From NCBI RefSeq assembly GCF_023973825.1, contig NC_090123.1, forward strand, positions 62,001 through 126,000: a stretch of DNA of 64,000 nucleotides. Reading direction: 5' to 3'. A model generated the notes under the pieces. That model worked only from the letters and a program-made list of their open reading frames with translations, did no database searches and was not told the origin of the DNA. This document shows, in pieces, positions 13,309-26,971 of this stretch. Both the position numbers and the translations under genes were made by a program. The DNA is from Plasmodium brasilianum. Lineage: Eukaryota > Apicomplexa > Aconoidasida > Haemosporida > Plasmodiidae. How positions within the stretch are numbered: position 1 is the stretch's first letter; each line of letters opens with the position of its first letter.

Positions 13309-13790
13309 GATTAACAGATGAATTTAATAATATATTGGGTGAATATGAAAATGAAGAAACTAAAAATAGAGTATCATTAATAAAAATAGAAGAAATGGCA
13401 CACAACAAAAGTTGTGAAAAATTATATAAATATATTAAAAAAAAATTACTAGCAAAACTGTGTATACTTGTATTTATGACGATATTTGAGGAATGCAAAA
13501 AAGAGGAGTGTATAGAAAATAGGGAATCATATTTTGATAATTTCATAAATGAATGTAAGTCAGAAGAAAATTCAGATAGAAAAAAACAAATCATACAGGA
13601 TATAAGAGATACTAACTGCAATATTTTGGAGAGTAGTAAAAATAAGAAAATACATGATTATAAAGGTGAAGAATGTTTTAGAGAGAACATAGAAGATTGG
13701 ATAAGAGAAGATGATTCATATTCAAATTCTACTATAAATAATAATATTGTAGGAAAATCCGATGATATAATAGAAAAATACATTTCATAA
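11172..13790 (+). CDS. STP1: STP1 surface protein, complete four-exon gene
   Basis: Exons are 11172-11192 (MESCSSW), 11326-12385, 12463-12548 and 12636-13790, with introns of 133, 77 and 87 bases. All have GT/AG ends and compatible phases (0, 1, 0), giving 773 residues. Residues 8 to about 150 are a cysteine-containing extracellular domain starting DYTGFGSG. Next comes a Pro/Ser/Thr/Asp/Glu-rich stalk to about 360, then one membrane span in exon 3 at about 370-388 (FLITFLIIIVSSLFIK). The basic cytoplasmic exon of 384 residues carries repeated tryptophan motifs (NEQWELSKKEF, ILWNKWIERH, DWFNNLKNEW, IWRQWIS, NWFKGL). This layout is that of STP1, a SURFIN-related family expanded in P. malariae and P. 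ovale. A membrane antigen role at the infected red cell is inferred from the family. This is the intact partner of the broken copy at 1-2117. Confidence 0.92.
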
Positions 13791-16700
13791 CTTGAGGCAT
13801 ATACATCCAACATAAATTCTAGCTACATTAAGGTAACGGATAATTTTTATGAAACAAATACCTTAAATTTATAATATAGGAATAAATAAAGGAAAAGGAA
13901 GAATACAGTATAATGGGTAGTATGAGAAAGAAAAACATAACTAAAATATGAAAATCGAAATACAGTTTTTAATATATATTGACATTTTATAAACTCTTTT
14001 ATATTTACACAATAATACTTATTATAACAATATTTTAGAACTTTACTCAATATAAGTAGCGAGATGTTAATACATATACCAAAAAAAATATAATTAATAT
14101 TAATATTATACTAAAATAGTAAATTTGTATGAGAAAATTAAGATTTTGAAAAATGAGAAAAAATAAAATTCATAATTTCGAAAAACTATTTTCTTACTAA
14201 TATAATATTACTAAAATTCATGTAATATATTATTTCATTGCTACTTAGTCTACAGTTTTTTCACATTTAGTGAGATGATTAATTTGTATTTTTAAAAATT
14301 TTCATTATTCGAACGTTTCATGTTTTAATTAATATAAAAATTTTGCTAATTAGAAAAACAAAATAAACTAAAAGGTGTGAATATGTAATGAAAATACATA
14401 CATAATTTATGTAATTAAACATATAATAAATATACTATTTACTTAGTTAAATTATTCTGGACGGATATGAGTTAGTATATTTTCGCATATTAATAATGTT
14501 TATTTATTATAAATATTCAACCCTTTATGTTTTATATATATCAGTATTTTTTTTGTTATATATCTACATAAATCGAAAAATTGAATTCAGAATATCCATT
14601 AGTTATTAAAGAAATTCATTTTTTTTATAACAAATATTATAAAATAAATGTAACATACTCAAAAATATTTATATATATTGATAATATTAAGTATTTTCTT
14701 TTGTTTACATCATTTTCATTAAAATTCATTAAATAAATCATCGATATTTTTAAGATTATTAATATATGATAATAATGATATTATGCTGAATATATATATA
14801 TACATTAACATCTATTTAATATTCGCTTTTAAAAAAATATATAAACAAATTAATAAGAAAAATACTAATAATTATTTAATTATTTTTTTAATTTTTATAT
14901 TATAATTTATTAACATTTGTATTAAATAATAAAAATAAAAGTTACACATAAAAAATGTATAAATTAAAGGTTATTAATTTGATAACTTTCAACATATTTT
15001 TAAAACTAATTCCAAACGAATCAAAATATTATTATTTTATGGGAACTCATAAAAATGATATATTATCTTTATTTGTTTCCTTTAATATAAATTTATAATT
15101 TCATTCTTATTAGGTAATATCTATAAAAAATTTCAAGTAGCTTTCTTTTTAGTTTTAATGAGAACAAATAAATTTTGACTTTCTAATTTTTTTTCTTTTT
15201 TTCTTTTTTGTAATTACATAATAGTATTTTCCTTTCTAATACTTAGTTAATAAGATTAATTCTTATTAACACTTTTTATAATATTTTATAAATTATGTAT
15301 GTATGTATATATGTATAAATATTTGTAATATTAACTAATACTAGATTTATTTGTTAAAATATTAAATCCATTTTGATATGTAATAAATTTTTACTTTTTC
15401 TATATATTACAAAAATAGGAACATAACAAATTTGTATTTACTGATTTATATTATGTACAAACTATAGTAAAAGCATTATGTTTATTTTTTAATTAATATC
15501 ATTAATGCAGTAATAATAGTAATAACAAAAACGAAAAAATATATTTCTGGTATAACTATAAATATTACGATCAAGTAATACGTCAACTCAAATATAAATC
15601 CATCTTTGTAATATAATATCGTTATAATATATAAAACAAATATATTAGAATATGTTAATAATATTTTTTTATAAGTAAATAATTATTTTTAGTTATTAAA
15701 ATTATCCATGTTTTGGCAATTTTGAATAAATTCATTGTAATATAGATAATCTCATTTTATATTAACAGAAATACATATATATATATATATATGTTATATA
15801 GAGTTTATAAGGAAAAAATTACGTGCAATACATAAAGCAGCATCAATAGTATTAAAGCACATAAAAATAGCAATTTAGTTATACTTTTATTAAGAAATAA
15901 AATAAAAAAAAAATTAGAGAGTATATAATACATATATAACGATATTATACATCTACTAATCTAATAATTATTGAAAATATAATACAAAATCGATGCAACA
16001 TAATGCCCTCCTCTTATAAGTGCACCATTTTAATAATAAAAATTACTTTTTAATCTTAAAATATTAATTTTGAAAGTATAAATACAAAAAATAAGGAAAT
16101 ATAGCAAACACTGATTAATTTATATTGTATTATATACTTTTATATATCATACGTGTGATAAGAAAAACTATAATTATACAAATAATTCAATAAAATAAAT
16201 ATATATTGTAAAAAATAAATTGACCTTTAAATTTTAGATAACACTGAAATTTTAGGAACTAATAATTAAAAAAAAATAAAAATAAAAATGCAATAAATAA
16301 AACTTCAAAAAAAATATAAAAGATCGTCAAACATTGATTTGTTAAGAAATTCCTATAAAGTGCATTAATAAAATGTTAAACATATAATAATAATTTAAAA
16401 AAGGTGGTCCTTATTCATGATTATTATATAAAGGATTATTGAGAATATAATAATTAATTATACAGCATTGATGCATACAACTTGCATAATGATATATATA
16501 TGAATTAATCTCAAAATTATCATAGCCAGTTATTAATACTCATAAATAGAAAACATTTAATTGTTAATTTGTTCTACAAACAAATAAACTAGTTCTTTAA
16601 TTATAATAAACTGCTACATAATGACGCAAATAATGAAGACGTTCTTACATTTACCACATCACACAATAATACAAATAGATAAAGATGAAATATATTATCA

Positions 16701-19640
16701 TTACCTTTCATGATTACTGTTTTATACAAATTAATTTTAATTGATATTCATAAATATTGTAAACATAATAATTTAACTACAACATTCGAAGTGAAAAATA
16801 ACTTAAAATTATAAAAAAAAAATAACACTAATATATTCTCTATTTATACATCGAATGGATAATTAAATTATAACATGAATATCTAATAATTATGGAATCT
16901 CATGTTTTATTTAAAATTTCAAATGTTTTTTAAATAGAACGCTGTATTTTTTACAGCGTAAATTTCAATAATTCGTACAAAATTTTTGCACACATTAAGA
17001 GACACGATAAAAAAATATAGAAATTTGGTTTCTTAAAATTAAATTATTTAAACATTCTTATTACACTATTTCAAACATATTCCCAAACAGTTGTTCAATA
17101 AATACTGTTTTAAAAACTTGTTACATGTATTTTGAAGATCACATATTATATTTAATATTATGGCGTATGAACTAAAACTACGTAAAAATATTATTGAATT
17201 GTATATTCACTGTAGAACAAATAAAATGCATGTTTATCATGAATGAATTTTCGTTTAATTCACTTTAAGCTGAATTTTTATTTAATTATATGTTGTTTTG
17301 AAAAAAAGAAAAGTCCATTTCATTTAAATATCTTTGTACATATATATATATATATATATATATAGGTGAATTATTTTAATATATAATTTCAAATACATTA
17401 TTAATATTTGTCAAACTTTCACATTCTTTTGGTTTTTGAAGGAAAAATTAATTTCAAGGGGTACTTATAACATTTTAATAATATATTATATATTTCAAAT
17501 GAATAAGAAAAATTGTTATGTATAATATTAATTAGTACTATAACGCCCATCAATCCGTAAAAACGAACACTTTTAATGTTATAAATACACTTGTCTCATT
17601 CGTAATATCACATGAAGTTTAGCAGTACTTTCCCTTAATATATTCCCCTTTAATATATACATTATACGGGTAATATAGAAACTGTTTTTTCAAATATAAA
17701 ATTAAATGATAAAATTATTAACCACTCATCTACTAGGATTGTTTCAATAATAACGCATTCTCTAAGAAGAAACGCATAAATTATTTGTATAAAATTAAAG
17801 ATTCCTAATATTTCCTGTAATGATGTAAGGGTTGTTTTCTTTTCAGATAAAATAAATATATAATTAAAATTTTTTATTTATGTTATTGATAATACTTCGA
17901 TGAAATATATAAAATTATGCTTAATATTATTACGAGGAAACGGTTATATGCTTATATAAAATTAAATAAAATTACACTTATATAATCTATTATTTTTATT
18001 ACATCTGTTAACATATATTATAAAAATAGACAATCATTAGAAACATTTTTACATAGAGAGAACGTGATGCATATTTTCCTATTTATATGATGACTTATAC
18101 GAAATGAACTCTTCATTACATTGCGTTCATAAAAATAAAATTTTTTTTATGAACACTTATTAAAAAACAACCCTATAAATAATTGAACCTTCTATATATG
18201 GGTACTCCAACACTCAAGATTCATTTGTTAATTATTAGCTGACTTATTTTATAATAATTTATTTTTTATTAAAATTATTCATCATTCTTAATAAATTAAA
18301 CGTAATTCCTCTATATAATGAGAAGAATATTACACCAATAATAAAAATGTTTCGTAGGATCTTATTTTATTACATGATATACTAACATAATTCCTAATTT
18401 AATATATAAAAACAAAAGAGAATATTCTTAAACAAATATTTAGAACAGTGTGTTATAAAAAATTTAATTTTTTAAATGTATTATACTTATATATTAAATA
18501 CTGAAAATAACAATAAACAAAAAACAAAAAAAATAGTTATAAAATTAAATGGAAGCTTATGAAACAAAAAAAATCATTCACATAATATGTGTTAACAATG
18601 GAAGTACCTTTTTTTTACGTAAGTTAATTATATTCATAAATGTTTTCTTATATTTTGTTCATAAATATACCTTTATTTTTCTATACTTTTTATTCTTAAT
18701 TTTGTTATTTGTTCATATGTATATACAAACAATTTGTAAAATTTGCTAATAATAATTTTTTTTTTTTTCTTCCTCTGTAGCTTTTTAATTGTATTAATTT
18801 TTTTTTATCTTTGATCATATTCATACTCAATTATATTTGTTCCAATATATTTTATATTATTTACCTTTTTTTATGTTTATTTAATATACATATATATTCC
18901 TTCCAACTTTCTTATTTGTAAACTTGCTTTTATTTTTATTACATGCATAAAACGCTTCATTTTGTATGTTTTAATTATTCATACACTATTTAATATAAAT
19001 ATATCATATTTAAATTATATAACCGTTAATACTTCCATTGTTTTATTTCTTTTAATTTTACGAATAACTATGCATTTTGTATATAACAGTCACATGTTGC
19101 AATAGATATTAACTTTTTAATTGTATAGTGTTTATATTTTTTTGTAATGTGATTATTTTCTTATTCTTTTCTATAAAATATAACTATAGATGGAACATTA
19201 TATATACGTATTAGCGTCATCATCTAAATGATTTTGCGTTTAATATTCATTTAACTCAAAGAGCGTCGTTCCGATTAATTATATAGATATAAAGGCCATG
19301 TTTGAGAATTTATAAGTATACATACAAATTCGTATACTCATAAATGTTGCGGATGTTCTTGATAAGTACTACTCTTAATTGTTTAATTCTTTAAGTCCCT
19401 CTTTTGAAACTGGATTCCAAAGAAAATGAACTAACGCACAGTTTAAATAAGCAAAACATATATAATTTATTGATATTTTAATTATAAATTTTAAGGAATT
19501 TTAAATTACAAATGTTAGTATATATTTTAGTGTAAAATTTTTATTTACTATATAATTTTGGAAAAAATAAAATAAAATATTCCAAGTATTAAATAAAGCA
19601 GAATTTCAATACTAAAATAATATGTAATATATTATATTTC
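13791..19640. other. AT-rich intergenic region, nothing recognised
   Basis: Nearly 6 kb downstream of the intact STP1 gene without protein-like composition on either strand. It contains poly-A/T tracts and TA microsatellites, for example (TA)n at 17341-17364 and 15776-15792. Short open frames here are leucine/isoleucine/tyrosine/phenylalanine-rich products of AT bias. Confidence 0.5.
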
Positions 19641-19649
19641 GTTTTTAGA

Positions 19650-20792
19650 ATGGTGAAAGAAACAGTGGTAAACTGATGTAATGAATTGTGTGTATGTACA
19701 TAAATGAGAGAAGTGCCTTTACCCTCCCCATGTTATAAAATAACTTCTTAATAAGAACCAGCAGATAATCCACATTTGTCAGTCCTTATAACATTCAAAA
19801 CTTCTCGTATATCTTCTAATTATGTTGATGGCTTTTCATTTAATAACTACTCATGATATTTATCTGATTTTTGAATGATATTTCTTTCATTTACTTTTTC
19901 TGTTTCATCACCTTATTATTAAATAATATATTCTGGTGTTACAACAGCGGCACTAAGTGTTTCTTTAAATTAGTATGTGTGCATTTTACGTTTCTTCGCA
20001 CTAATGTTTTTCTGGATATCCAACTATTAACTTGTCAGTATCTTTTCCCGCATTATAAATATTACTAGTAATCATATTACTTCATATTTTGATCGTTAAT
20101 GACTTAGAATTATTGTAATACACTTATTCTGTATCTGCTACACCGTTGTTATCTTCATTATTATATTTACTTAATCCTTAAACTCCTCCTTCTAATTCAA
20201 GGATCAGTAGGATTATATTATTCTTCACACTTAAAAAATGTCTACAAGAATTACTCACTTTTTCCTAAAAACAACCATCATACTGTTCAATATTTTCTTC
20301 ATATAGTTTATTAATACAAATAAGATATTCTTTATATATATTCATTTATCCTTTTGAGCATGGTCACATTTAACACTATTATGATTTATAAAATAATCTC
20401 GCAAATCATTCTCATCTTTCAATATTTTCATAACGTTCTTAATAAGATCCTCACATGATACATCTCTCTAATGTCTAAACTGATTTTTTTTCACTACATA
20501 AAATAGCTTTATCAACATCTCTGCCTCTATTAAAATTTTTACTAGTATATAATTTTTTCCGCGTCCTAAAACAGAACCAGTGTTTCAAAGCATGACAGTG
20601 CTACATTCCAACTTCTACAATATGGATAATGTACAACCCTGTTAAATTTGCTACAGGCCTTTTTCAAAGAGTTTTAATATGTTCATCAGTATCTCCTTAC
20701 TTGTTACAGTAACCGCTATCGTCTTTTATTTTATCCTCACTAACCAATTTTTAACATAATCTATATAAAGGCAACACTTTTAATTCACCTTC
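19650..20792 (-). pseudogene. pir: PIR variant antigen pseudogene, exon 2 remnant
   Basis: On the minus strand a splice acceptor (gacttttcag) at 20793 is followed by an exon-2-like start (EGELKVLPLYRLC) and then successive PIR landmarks in shifting frames. These include a Cys with KFNR near 20650, a Cys/His stretch with HAQKDK near 20350, the YKEYLICINKLYEEN helix with a following DGCF around 20320-20270, and an SNSCRHFL motif near 20240-20255. Downstream is a hydrophilic linker with NAGKDTDKLIVGYPEK near 20030-20060. At least ten stops and several frameshifts interrupt it, and no membrane span or first exon is recognisable. PIR proteins are multigene antigens exported or displayed by infected red cells. 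The relic is less AT-rich than its surroundings, which is how it stands out. Confidence 0.7.
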
Positions 20793-22903
20793 CTGAAAAG
20801 TCAACAGATAAAATGAACTGCATAAACACATAAATAATTTCGTTCATAAATGAATTTTATATTGCACTTCAACATAAATATAAGACATAAATAATAATCT
20901 ATTCATAATTTTTAAAATAAAAATATACCCATACTTTCTTTCCGAAGTCTTAGATTTTATTTTAATATACATATTATTTACATAAATGATAACAATTATG
21001 GTAGCATATTATCTATATATACACTACATCGACACTTAATCTTAGACATATTATGTATTTCTTTATAATAATAAGATTTCAATAAATATGCATAACGACG
21101 GATTATTCTATAATTTTTTATTAACATTAAATTGTAGAAAGTTTATAATTATCACATAAAATAAGCATTATTTTAATAGAAATTAAATTCAAATTGTGAA
21201 TGTGATAAACATGTAAAATGTAGCATAATATTACAAATTAATTCTTTGTAGAATGACAAGTTAAAAACAATCCATACAAAACTAATAATTTTACATAATA
21301 TGGCAAATTTCATTTATTTTACATTAATATTATTCGCCATTTGTACTAACGTATTTATCTGATAATCCTTTTTAACTATTTAAAATGTTGTTACAAATGT
21401 GAACTGTAGCATATAAATGAATATTTTTACTTAGATATAATGACATACTTCTGAAACTCTACACCTGTTTTATTTTAATTATTCTATTTAGTATATTATC
21501 AGGACATTCAAAAATTCATATATTTTTTGTTACCTTTTGTTTAATGCATATTAAAAATTCAAAATTTTAATATACTAAAAAATATCCTATAAATTACAGT
21601 ATACAAGAACATACAATAAATAAATGCCATTTTGTTATATAAAAAATGTTAATATGAAAATTCTATTAAGGGTAATTGTTTTATTTATAATATAACCTAT
21701 ATTGTAATGTCATAACATATTCTCCATTTTACTTAGTTTTATAGTAAATGCAAATTTAAATTATTACTTTATATCAAACACTATAGTTTCCACATAACAC
21801 ATGGATTTTAACCTATTAATATTACTATATAAAATATGTGCTTAACTTAAATTTATGCAATGCACTGTTTGGAATAAACAAAAATTTCAAAAAAAAATGT
21901 CCAAAATTATTCTTTTAAAAAAGTAAAGACTATGACAAGTATGCTTCTTTTTTGTATTCCTCACGTGGTAAATATACGTTCGTTACTTATAATGAAAACA
22001 TATTGATACAAAATATATAAAATAAATAATATTAAAAAAACAAAGCTTTAATATATTTATTTTTCATATATTCAATAACACTTGTGAAAAATTATTTTTT
22101 CTCATTTTCAATTATATATATTCACAGATGTCCGTTATTTTTCTCCCAAATTATGCAAATTATTAAAAATGATTTTAATTTTTCCAAAAACTAAAATCAT
22201 TTTTAATTTGAAAACGACCTTTTGCATTTTCTTAAATGTGTTTCATCTGCAAAAAAAAAGTCCTAATTCACTTTTTCCAATTAATAGTTCATACATGACC
22301 TTACGGTTTTATGTCATTTTAAGCAATTATACACTTTTAATGAACAAATACTAATGTTTCTATAAAATATTTAGCATAAATTTATTATATACATTAATAT
22401 CTTGAATTTAGCATTCAACAGGATATGGGAAAAACAAATAAAAACTGTAAATCAAAAAATTAACAACATACACATTAATGTAACCAATTTTGTTAGTATA
22501 TATTATAAAGAAAAATTTAATATATAATTAATATAAATTCACAAAAAATTACATAAATTCTAATAAGAATTAAAAACTTTATAATATTTTAAAATAATTA
22601 CAAATTAAAATAAGCTAATAGTACTGTAAATAAAACGCTAAAACAGGTTAGCAATTTTCATAATAAAAACATAACGAAATTACGCTATTACTAAATTCAT
22701 TGAAAATATAATTTTACGAAACAGAATAACAATTAAAATGACAAAAACACGTAAAAGATATAAAAGGGTATTGTATAATTGCCAATTAAATAATGTACAA
22801 TTCCCGCACATTATAGCATTCTGATATATAATCAAAATCAAAAAAACATTATTTATTTGAAACTCAAAAAAAAAATATTTAAAGGAACAAACACAATAAC
22901 TTT

Positions 22904-22937
<34 letters not shown>

Positions 22938-25105
22938 TATAACTATATAATCTATTGCATAATTAAATATACAATAATAATTGCACTTTTTTATTCTTAA
23001 AAAAAAGCATGAAACCATAAAATATCTCATTACAATTCGCGCGAATATTTATATTAAAAAATAAACAAAAATATCATATTTTGGCAGTTAAAATTATATA
23101 TATAAATTACTCGTAAAACACAAAATAAAAAGCAAAAAAATTTAAATATTAATTTCAAAAATATTACGAACATTAATATATTTAAAAGATTATTGAAAAA
23201 CGATCGTTTCTTAATATAAATATATATATTTTTTGAATACATTTTTCCCCAGTTAAAGTACATTATCTATGGATTGTGCGAAATAAAAAAAAAAATTTTT
23301 AAACTTCCATTTATACAAATATAATGAAATAATGACAACATATTCATCCGACCATTGTTAATTATAACGTTTTCCTTACGCATTTGTCATTATTTATTCA
23401 AAGAGCAGAAACAAATATAATTTGATATATGTGTGATTTTAAAATGTGTAAATATAGAACAGAAAAAAAGAAATCATGTGCTATTACATTTATCATAATT
23501 CTAAAATAATATAAAAAGTTCAACTGTTTCTTTAAAAAATTAATAATCATATAGAGATATGCATCCATATATATTTTCATAAAACTTTAAACAATATAAA
23601 AACGCAAATGTCACATCTTAAAAATTAATATTTTATTATATATCAAAAAGAAAAGCTTTTTATTAATTGGTTTATTAAATTATGTGTTTTATACGCTTTT
23701 AAAATTAACTCATATATATAATTGTATCATTTGTTATTCCATATAAAGAAAAATGTTTTATATACTATAAACATAATAGTGGGAAAACAACTACATAACT
23801 CTGATGTCCTATCTGTTTTATATAAAAGGTAAACAAAATCAAATAAATACAAATAACTGCAGAATTTTTTTTAATATCATATATTTTCTTAATGCAAAAC
23901 GTAAAATAATAAATATCACATATGTATATATATATATATATATATAAACAAAAAAAAATAGAGTATCCACCCCGTTAAAAAATATTAAGTCCACTGTAAA
24001 TAAAATAATATTCAGCATTCTCTTAATATATTAATATACTTTTATTGCCATTAGGATATTTATCATTTTATGTAGTAAATGAACAAAAATTGATACGTGA
24101 GAATTATATTAATCCTTTTAATATGCATAATGTGCGTATAGCTATTTCCATATATTATGGTAACCTTTTATATTTTTCACTAGTTCTGCAAAAATATTTA
24201 AATATCTATTTTTACTTTAATTACTTCATTTTTTTAATTTCCACTCATTTCAAACGAATATCCATCTTATCTCATTATTATAATGCAGCTCCTATTGATT
24301 TTATTCCATTCATAATTATTTTATACATTTTCGATGGTGTATATTAAAATATATATATAAGAAAAAATCTGAGGTATTTATATCACTCTTTAAAAAATAA
24401 AAAGCGCCTTTATTTTTCTCTCCATAAATATGAAATTTTTTTTTTTTTTAATCCATTTACACACTTTACAACTCCATAAATTATTTTATCTATCTAATTA
24501 CTTTTATGTTTGCGAAAAAGAATATATATATATATAAAAGATTAAATCGTAATGTAAATTTTTCATTACTTCATAAACACGATTTTATATGGAATTATTT
24601 TTTGTATATATACCACTCTAATTATGTGCTCATACTAATCTACAACATTTCACGTTGATGTTAATTAAAATCATATTATTTTATTTTATTTTCCTTAATT
24701 TTTTTTTCAGATGTTACAGTTTTCCCTTTTAAAAATCAAAAATAAAATTTTAATTATATTATATACAAATAACTAGGTAATACCAACATGAACTCTACAA
24801 ACGTTGAAATATATGAATCTTTTGACAAAAAAAAAAAAAAAAAGTATATAAAATAAAACTACTTCATTTTCTATATATACTAACGATGTTCCATTTTTTT
24901 GTTGTGATTTCATATGAAATACAATAAATGAATCATGTCTATTATATATTAAAAATTAATTAAACTCAATTCCCACCTTTTAAATAAAAATGCTCTACAA
25001 CCATTTTTTAATATAGCTTATTTTAATCTCTTATTAAAAATTTTTTTTTTTAATGAGAATCTCCTTTTCTTGTATATATAAGGATTTTACATTTTATTTT
25101 TATAT
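20793..25105. other. AT-rich intergenic region with a short hairpin
   Basis: No coding-like sequence was found. At 22168-22206 a 12-base inverted repeat (aaaatgatttta / taaaatcatttt) could form a hairpin. TA microsatellites occur near 22906-22934 and 23925-23945. A frame at 24045-24347 on the plus strand has only AT-biased composition. Confidence 0.45.
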
Positions 25106-25925
25106 TTATGCTTGAGCTACCTGTTCATTTAATTGTGCATTTCTTCTATCCCATTCTTCCTTAACTACACTTAAAAAGTAAATAAAATCATTGTTGGCAC
25201 ATTGAAGGTATTCATTAGAAATATGTTCCTTAGCTCTTAAAGAATAATTATCATTTTGTAAAACATCACCTAAACTACGAACTAGGAGTTTTAAATATAT
25301 AAACCACCTTTGGTTCCACATTTGACATTTCCATTCTCCATCTATAATATCATTTTGTTCTGTAAAATCGATATAATCTTCTATCATAGATACAAAAGTC
25401 TCATTCCATGTTTCAGTTATTTGCTCAATTAATTCGTTTAACTCCTCCTCATAATCTTCTTGTTCTTCACTTACTACTTGAACATCTAAATTTAACTGTG
25501 GATCATAATGAATCCCATTTGACAAATTTAACATTAAGTTAATACCACTAGTTCCATTTTGTGTATTTGCATATTTTTCAAATATATTTACGTTTTCTGA
25601 TCTTAGAATTCTTTCATATCTTTTCCCGACTTCATCTTCATATGCATTTTTTTTACCAAATGAATAATTAACAGGATATATTCTATAAAAATTGATTATT
25701 ATGTATTAAAAAATTATGTATTCATATTATTATTTTTTATATATACTAATTAAAAACAAAATGCTTAATTAGGGTAATAACATAAACATATGTACTGTAT
25801 AATATATATATATACAAATATATAAATGTATATACTCTTAATAATGTTTACTTCAAATGATACGTGTTATAGGATTGCCAAAATACAAAGGTTAAGGCAA
25901 TAATACTTAATAAAAAGGAAAACAT
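25106..25925 (-). CDS. PHIST-type exported protein, two exons
   Basis: Exon 1 is 25925-25852 (24 codons plus two bases) and encodes a hydrophobic leader (MFSFLLSIIALTFVFWQS). The donor is GTAAAC, the acceptor is ttttatag, and exon 2 is 25682-25106; the phase-2 join completes a Lys codon. The product is 216 residues. Residues 49-54 read RILRSE, which fits a relaxed PEXEL of the RxLxxE form and not canonical RxLxE. After an Asn/Glu-rich spacer, residues about 95-210 are helical with the conserved tryptophans expected of a PHIST domain (TETWNETF, GEWKCQMWNQRWFIYL, KEEWDRR). PHIST proteins are exported into the red cell, where many bind cytoskeleton or adhesion-protein tails; that role is inherited from the family. 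The frame is intact. The first ATG after an in-frame stop was taken as the start. Confidence 0.75.
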
Positions 25926-26934
25926 ATTTATTATTATATTTTTACAGTTTTATTCTGAGGATGTTACTGAAGAACTAAATGGTAATCATTTTTCTCTCTA
26001 ATTAGCTCTATTAATAGAGGATGACTGAATGTTTAATTTACTGTAATTGTTAGTAATTTTCAACTAATATTTTGTCAAAAAAGAGAGTAGTATTTATCAA
26101 TAAAATATTCTTTTTCTTCTATTACTTTCAACGAGTTATATTACCCTTCTTTAAATATCAGTTTATACTACGGATTTAATTTATAAAATAATAAAATGTA
26201 CACGCTTAAAATGTAAATTTATGAGGCAAAAGAAAACAAAAATAACAATTCTAAAAAAATATCTTTAAAATTTATGCACATAATTTATATCCTAAAATTA
26301 TCATAAAATATTATATATTTTTTCGTTATCCTTTTAATTAAATAATTAAAATTAAAAAGCTTAATCTAACAAATAAAATATTTGAAAATTATAGGATTTT
26401 CTATAAATTTAAAAATTATAAATTTAATTAAATTTACTTTTAATCATACCTTCTTGAATATTTAATACATTTTTAAAAATTATTAAAATATTTTTATTTT
26501 TTTGTTACTATTTTGTTTTATGTTTGTATGAAATAATTTTATATTTATTTTTTTTTTCTATTTTATAATACTTTTTTCAGTTGTTTTATATATAATCCAC
26601 TTATAGATACTTTATTTCTATGAATATAAATAAAATATACATATATATATAATATATATATTTATCTATTTTACATAAAAAAAAATAATAAAAGTAATCT
26701 TGTTTATTTTATGTATTTTATAAAAATATAATGCGTAAATTAATATTTTCTAATTTAATTTTTTTTTTGTTTCAATCATCTATAGGTTGCTCTTCAGCGT
26801 ATTTTCTTCTTTTTCTGTTATTTTATATGTATATAAAAAATAAAATAAATACGTATTCATTAGAGTTTTATCCTTTATAACATGTTTTTTCATTTAGAAT
26901 AATATGTGGGTTAACGTATTTTCATTCTTTATAC

Positions 26935-26971
<37 letters not shown>

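Noticed and set aside
13007..13621. 204-codon minus-strand frame
   Set aside because: It is the complement of STP1 exon 4; its Ser/Phe/Leu-rich product reflects the Lys/Glu/Asn-rich sense strand.
22168..22206. Inverted repeat considered as a transcription terminator
   Set aside because: Bacterial-type terminators do not apply in this nucleus, and short AT palindromes are frequent by chance at this composition.
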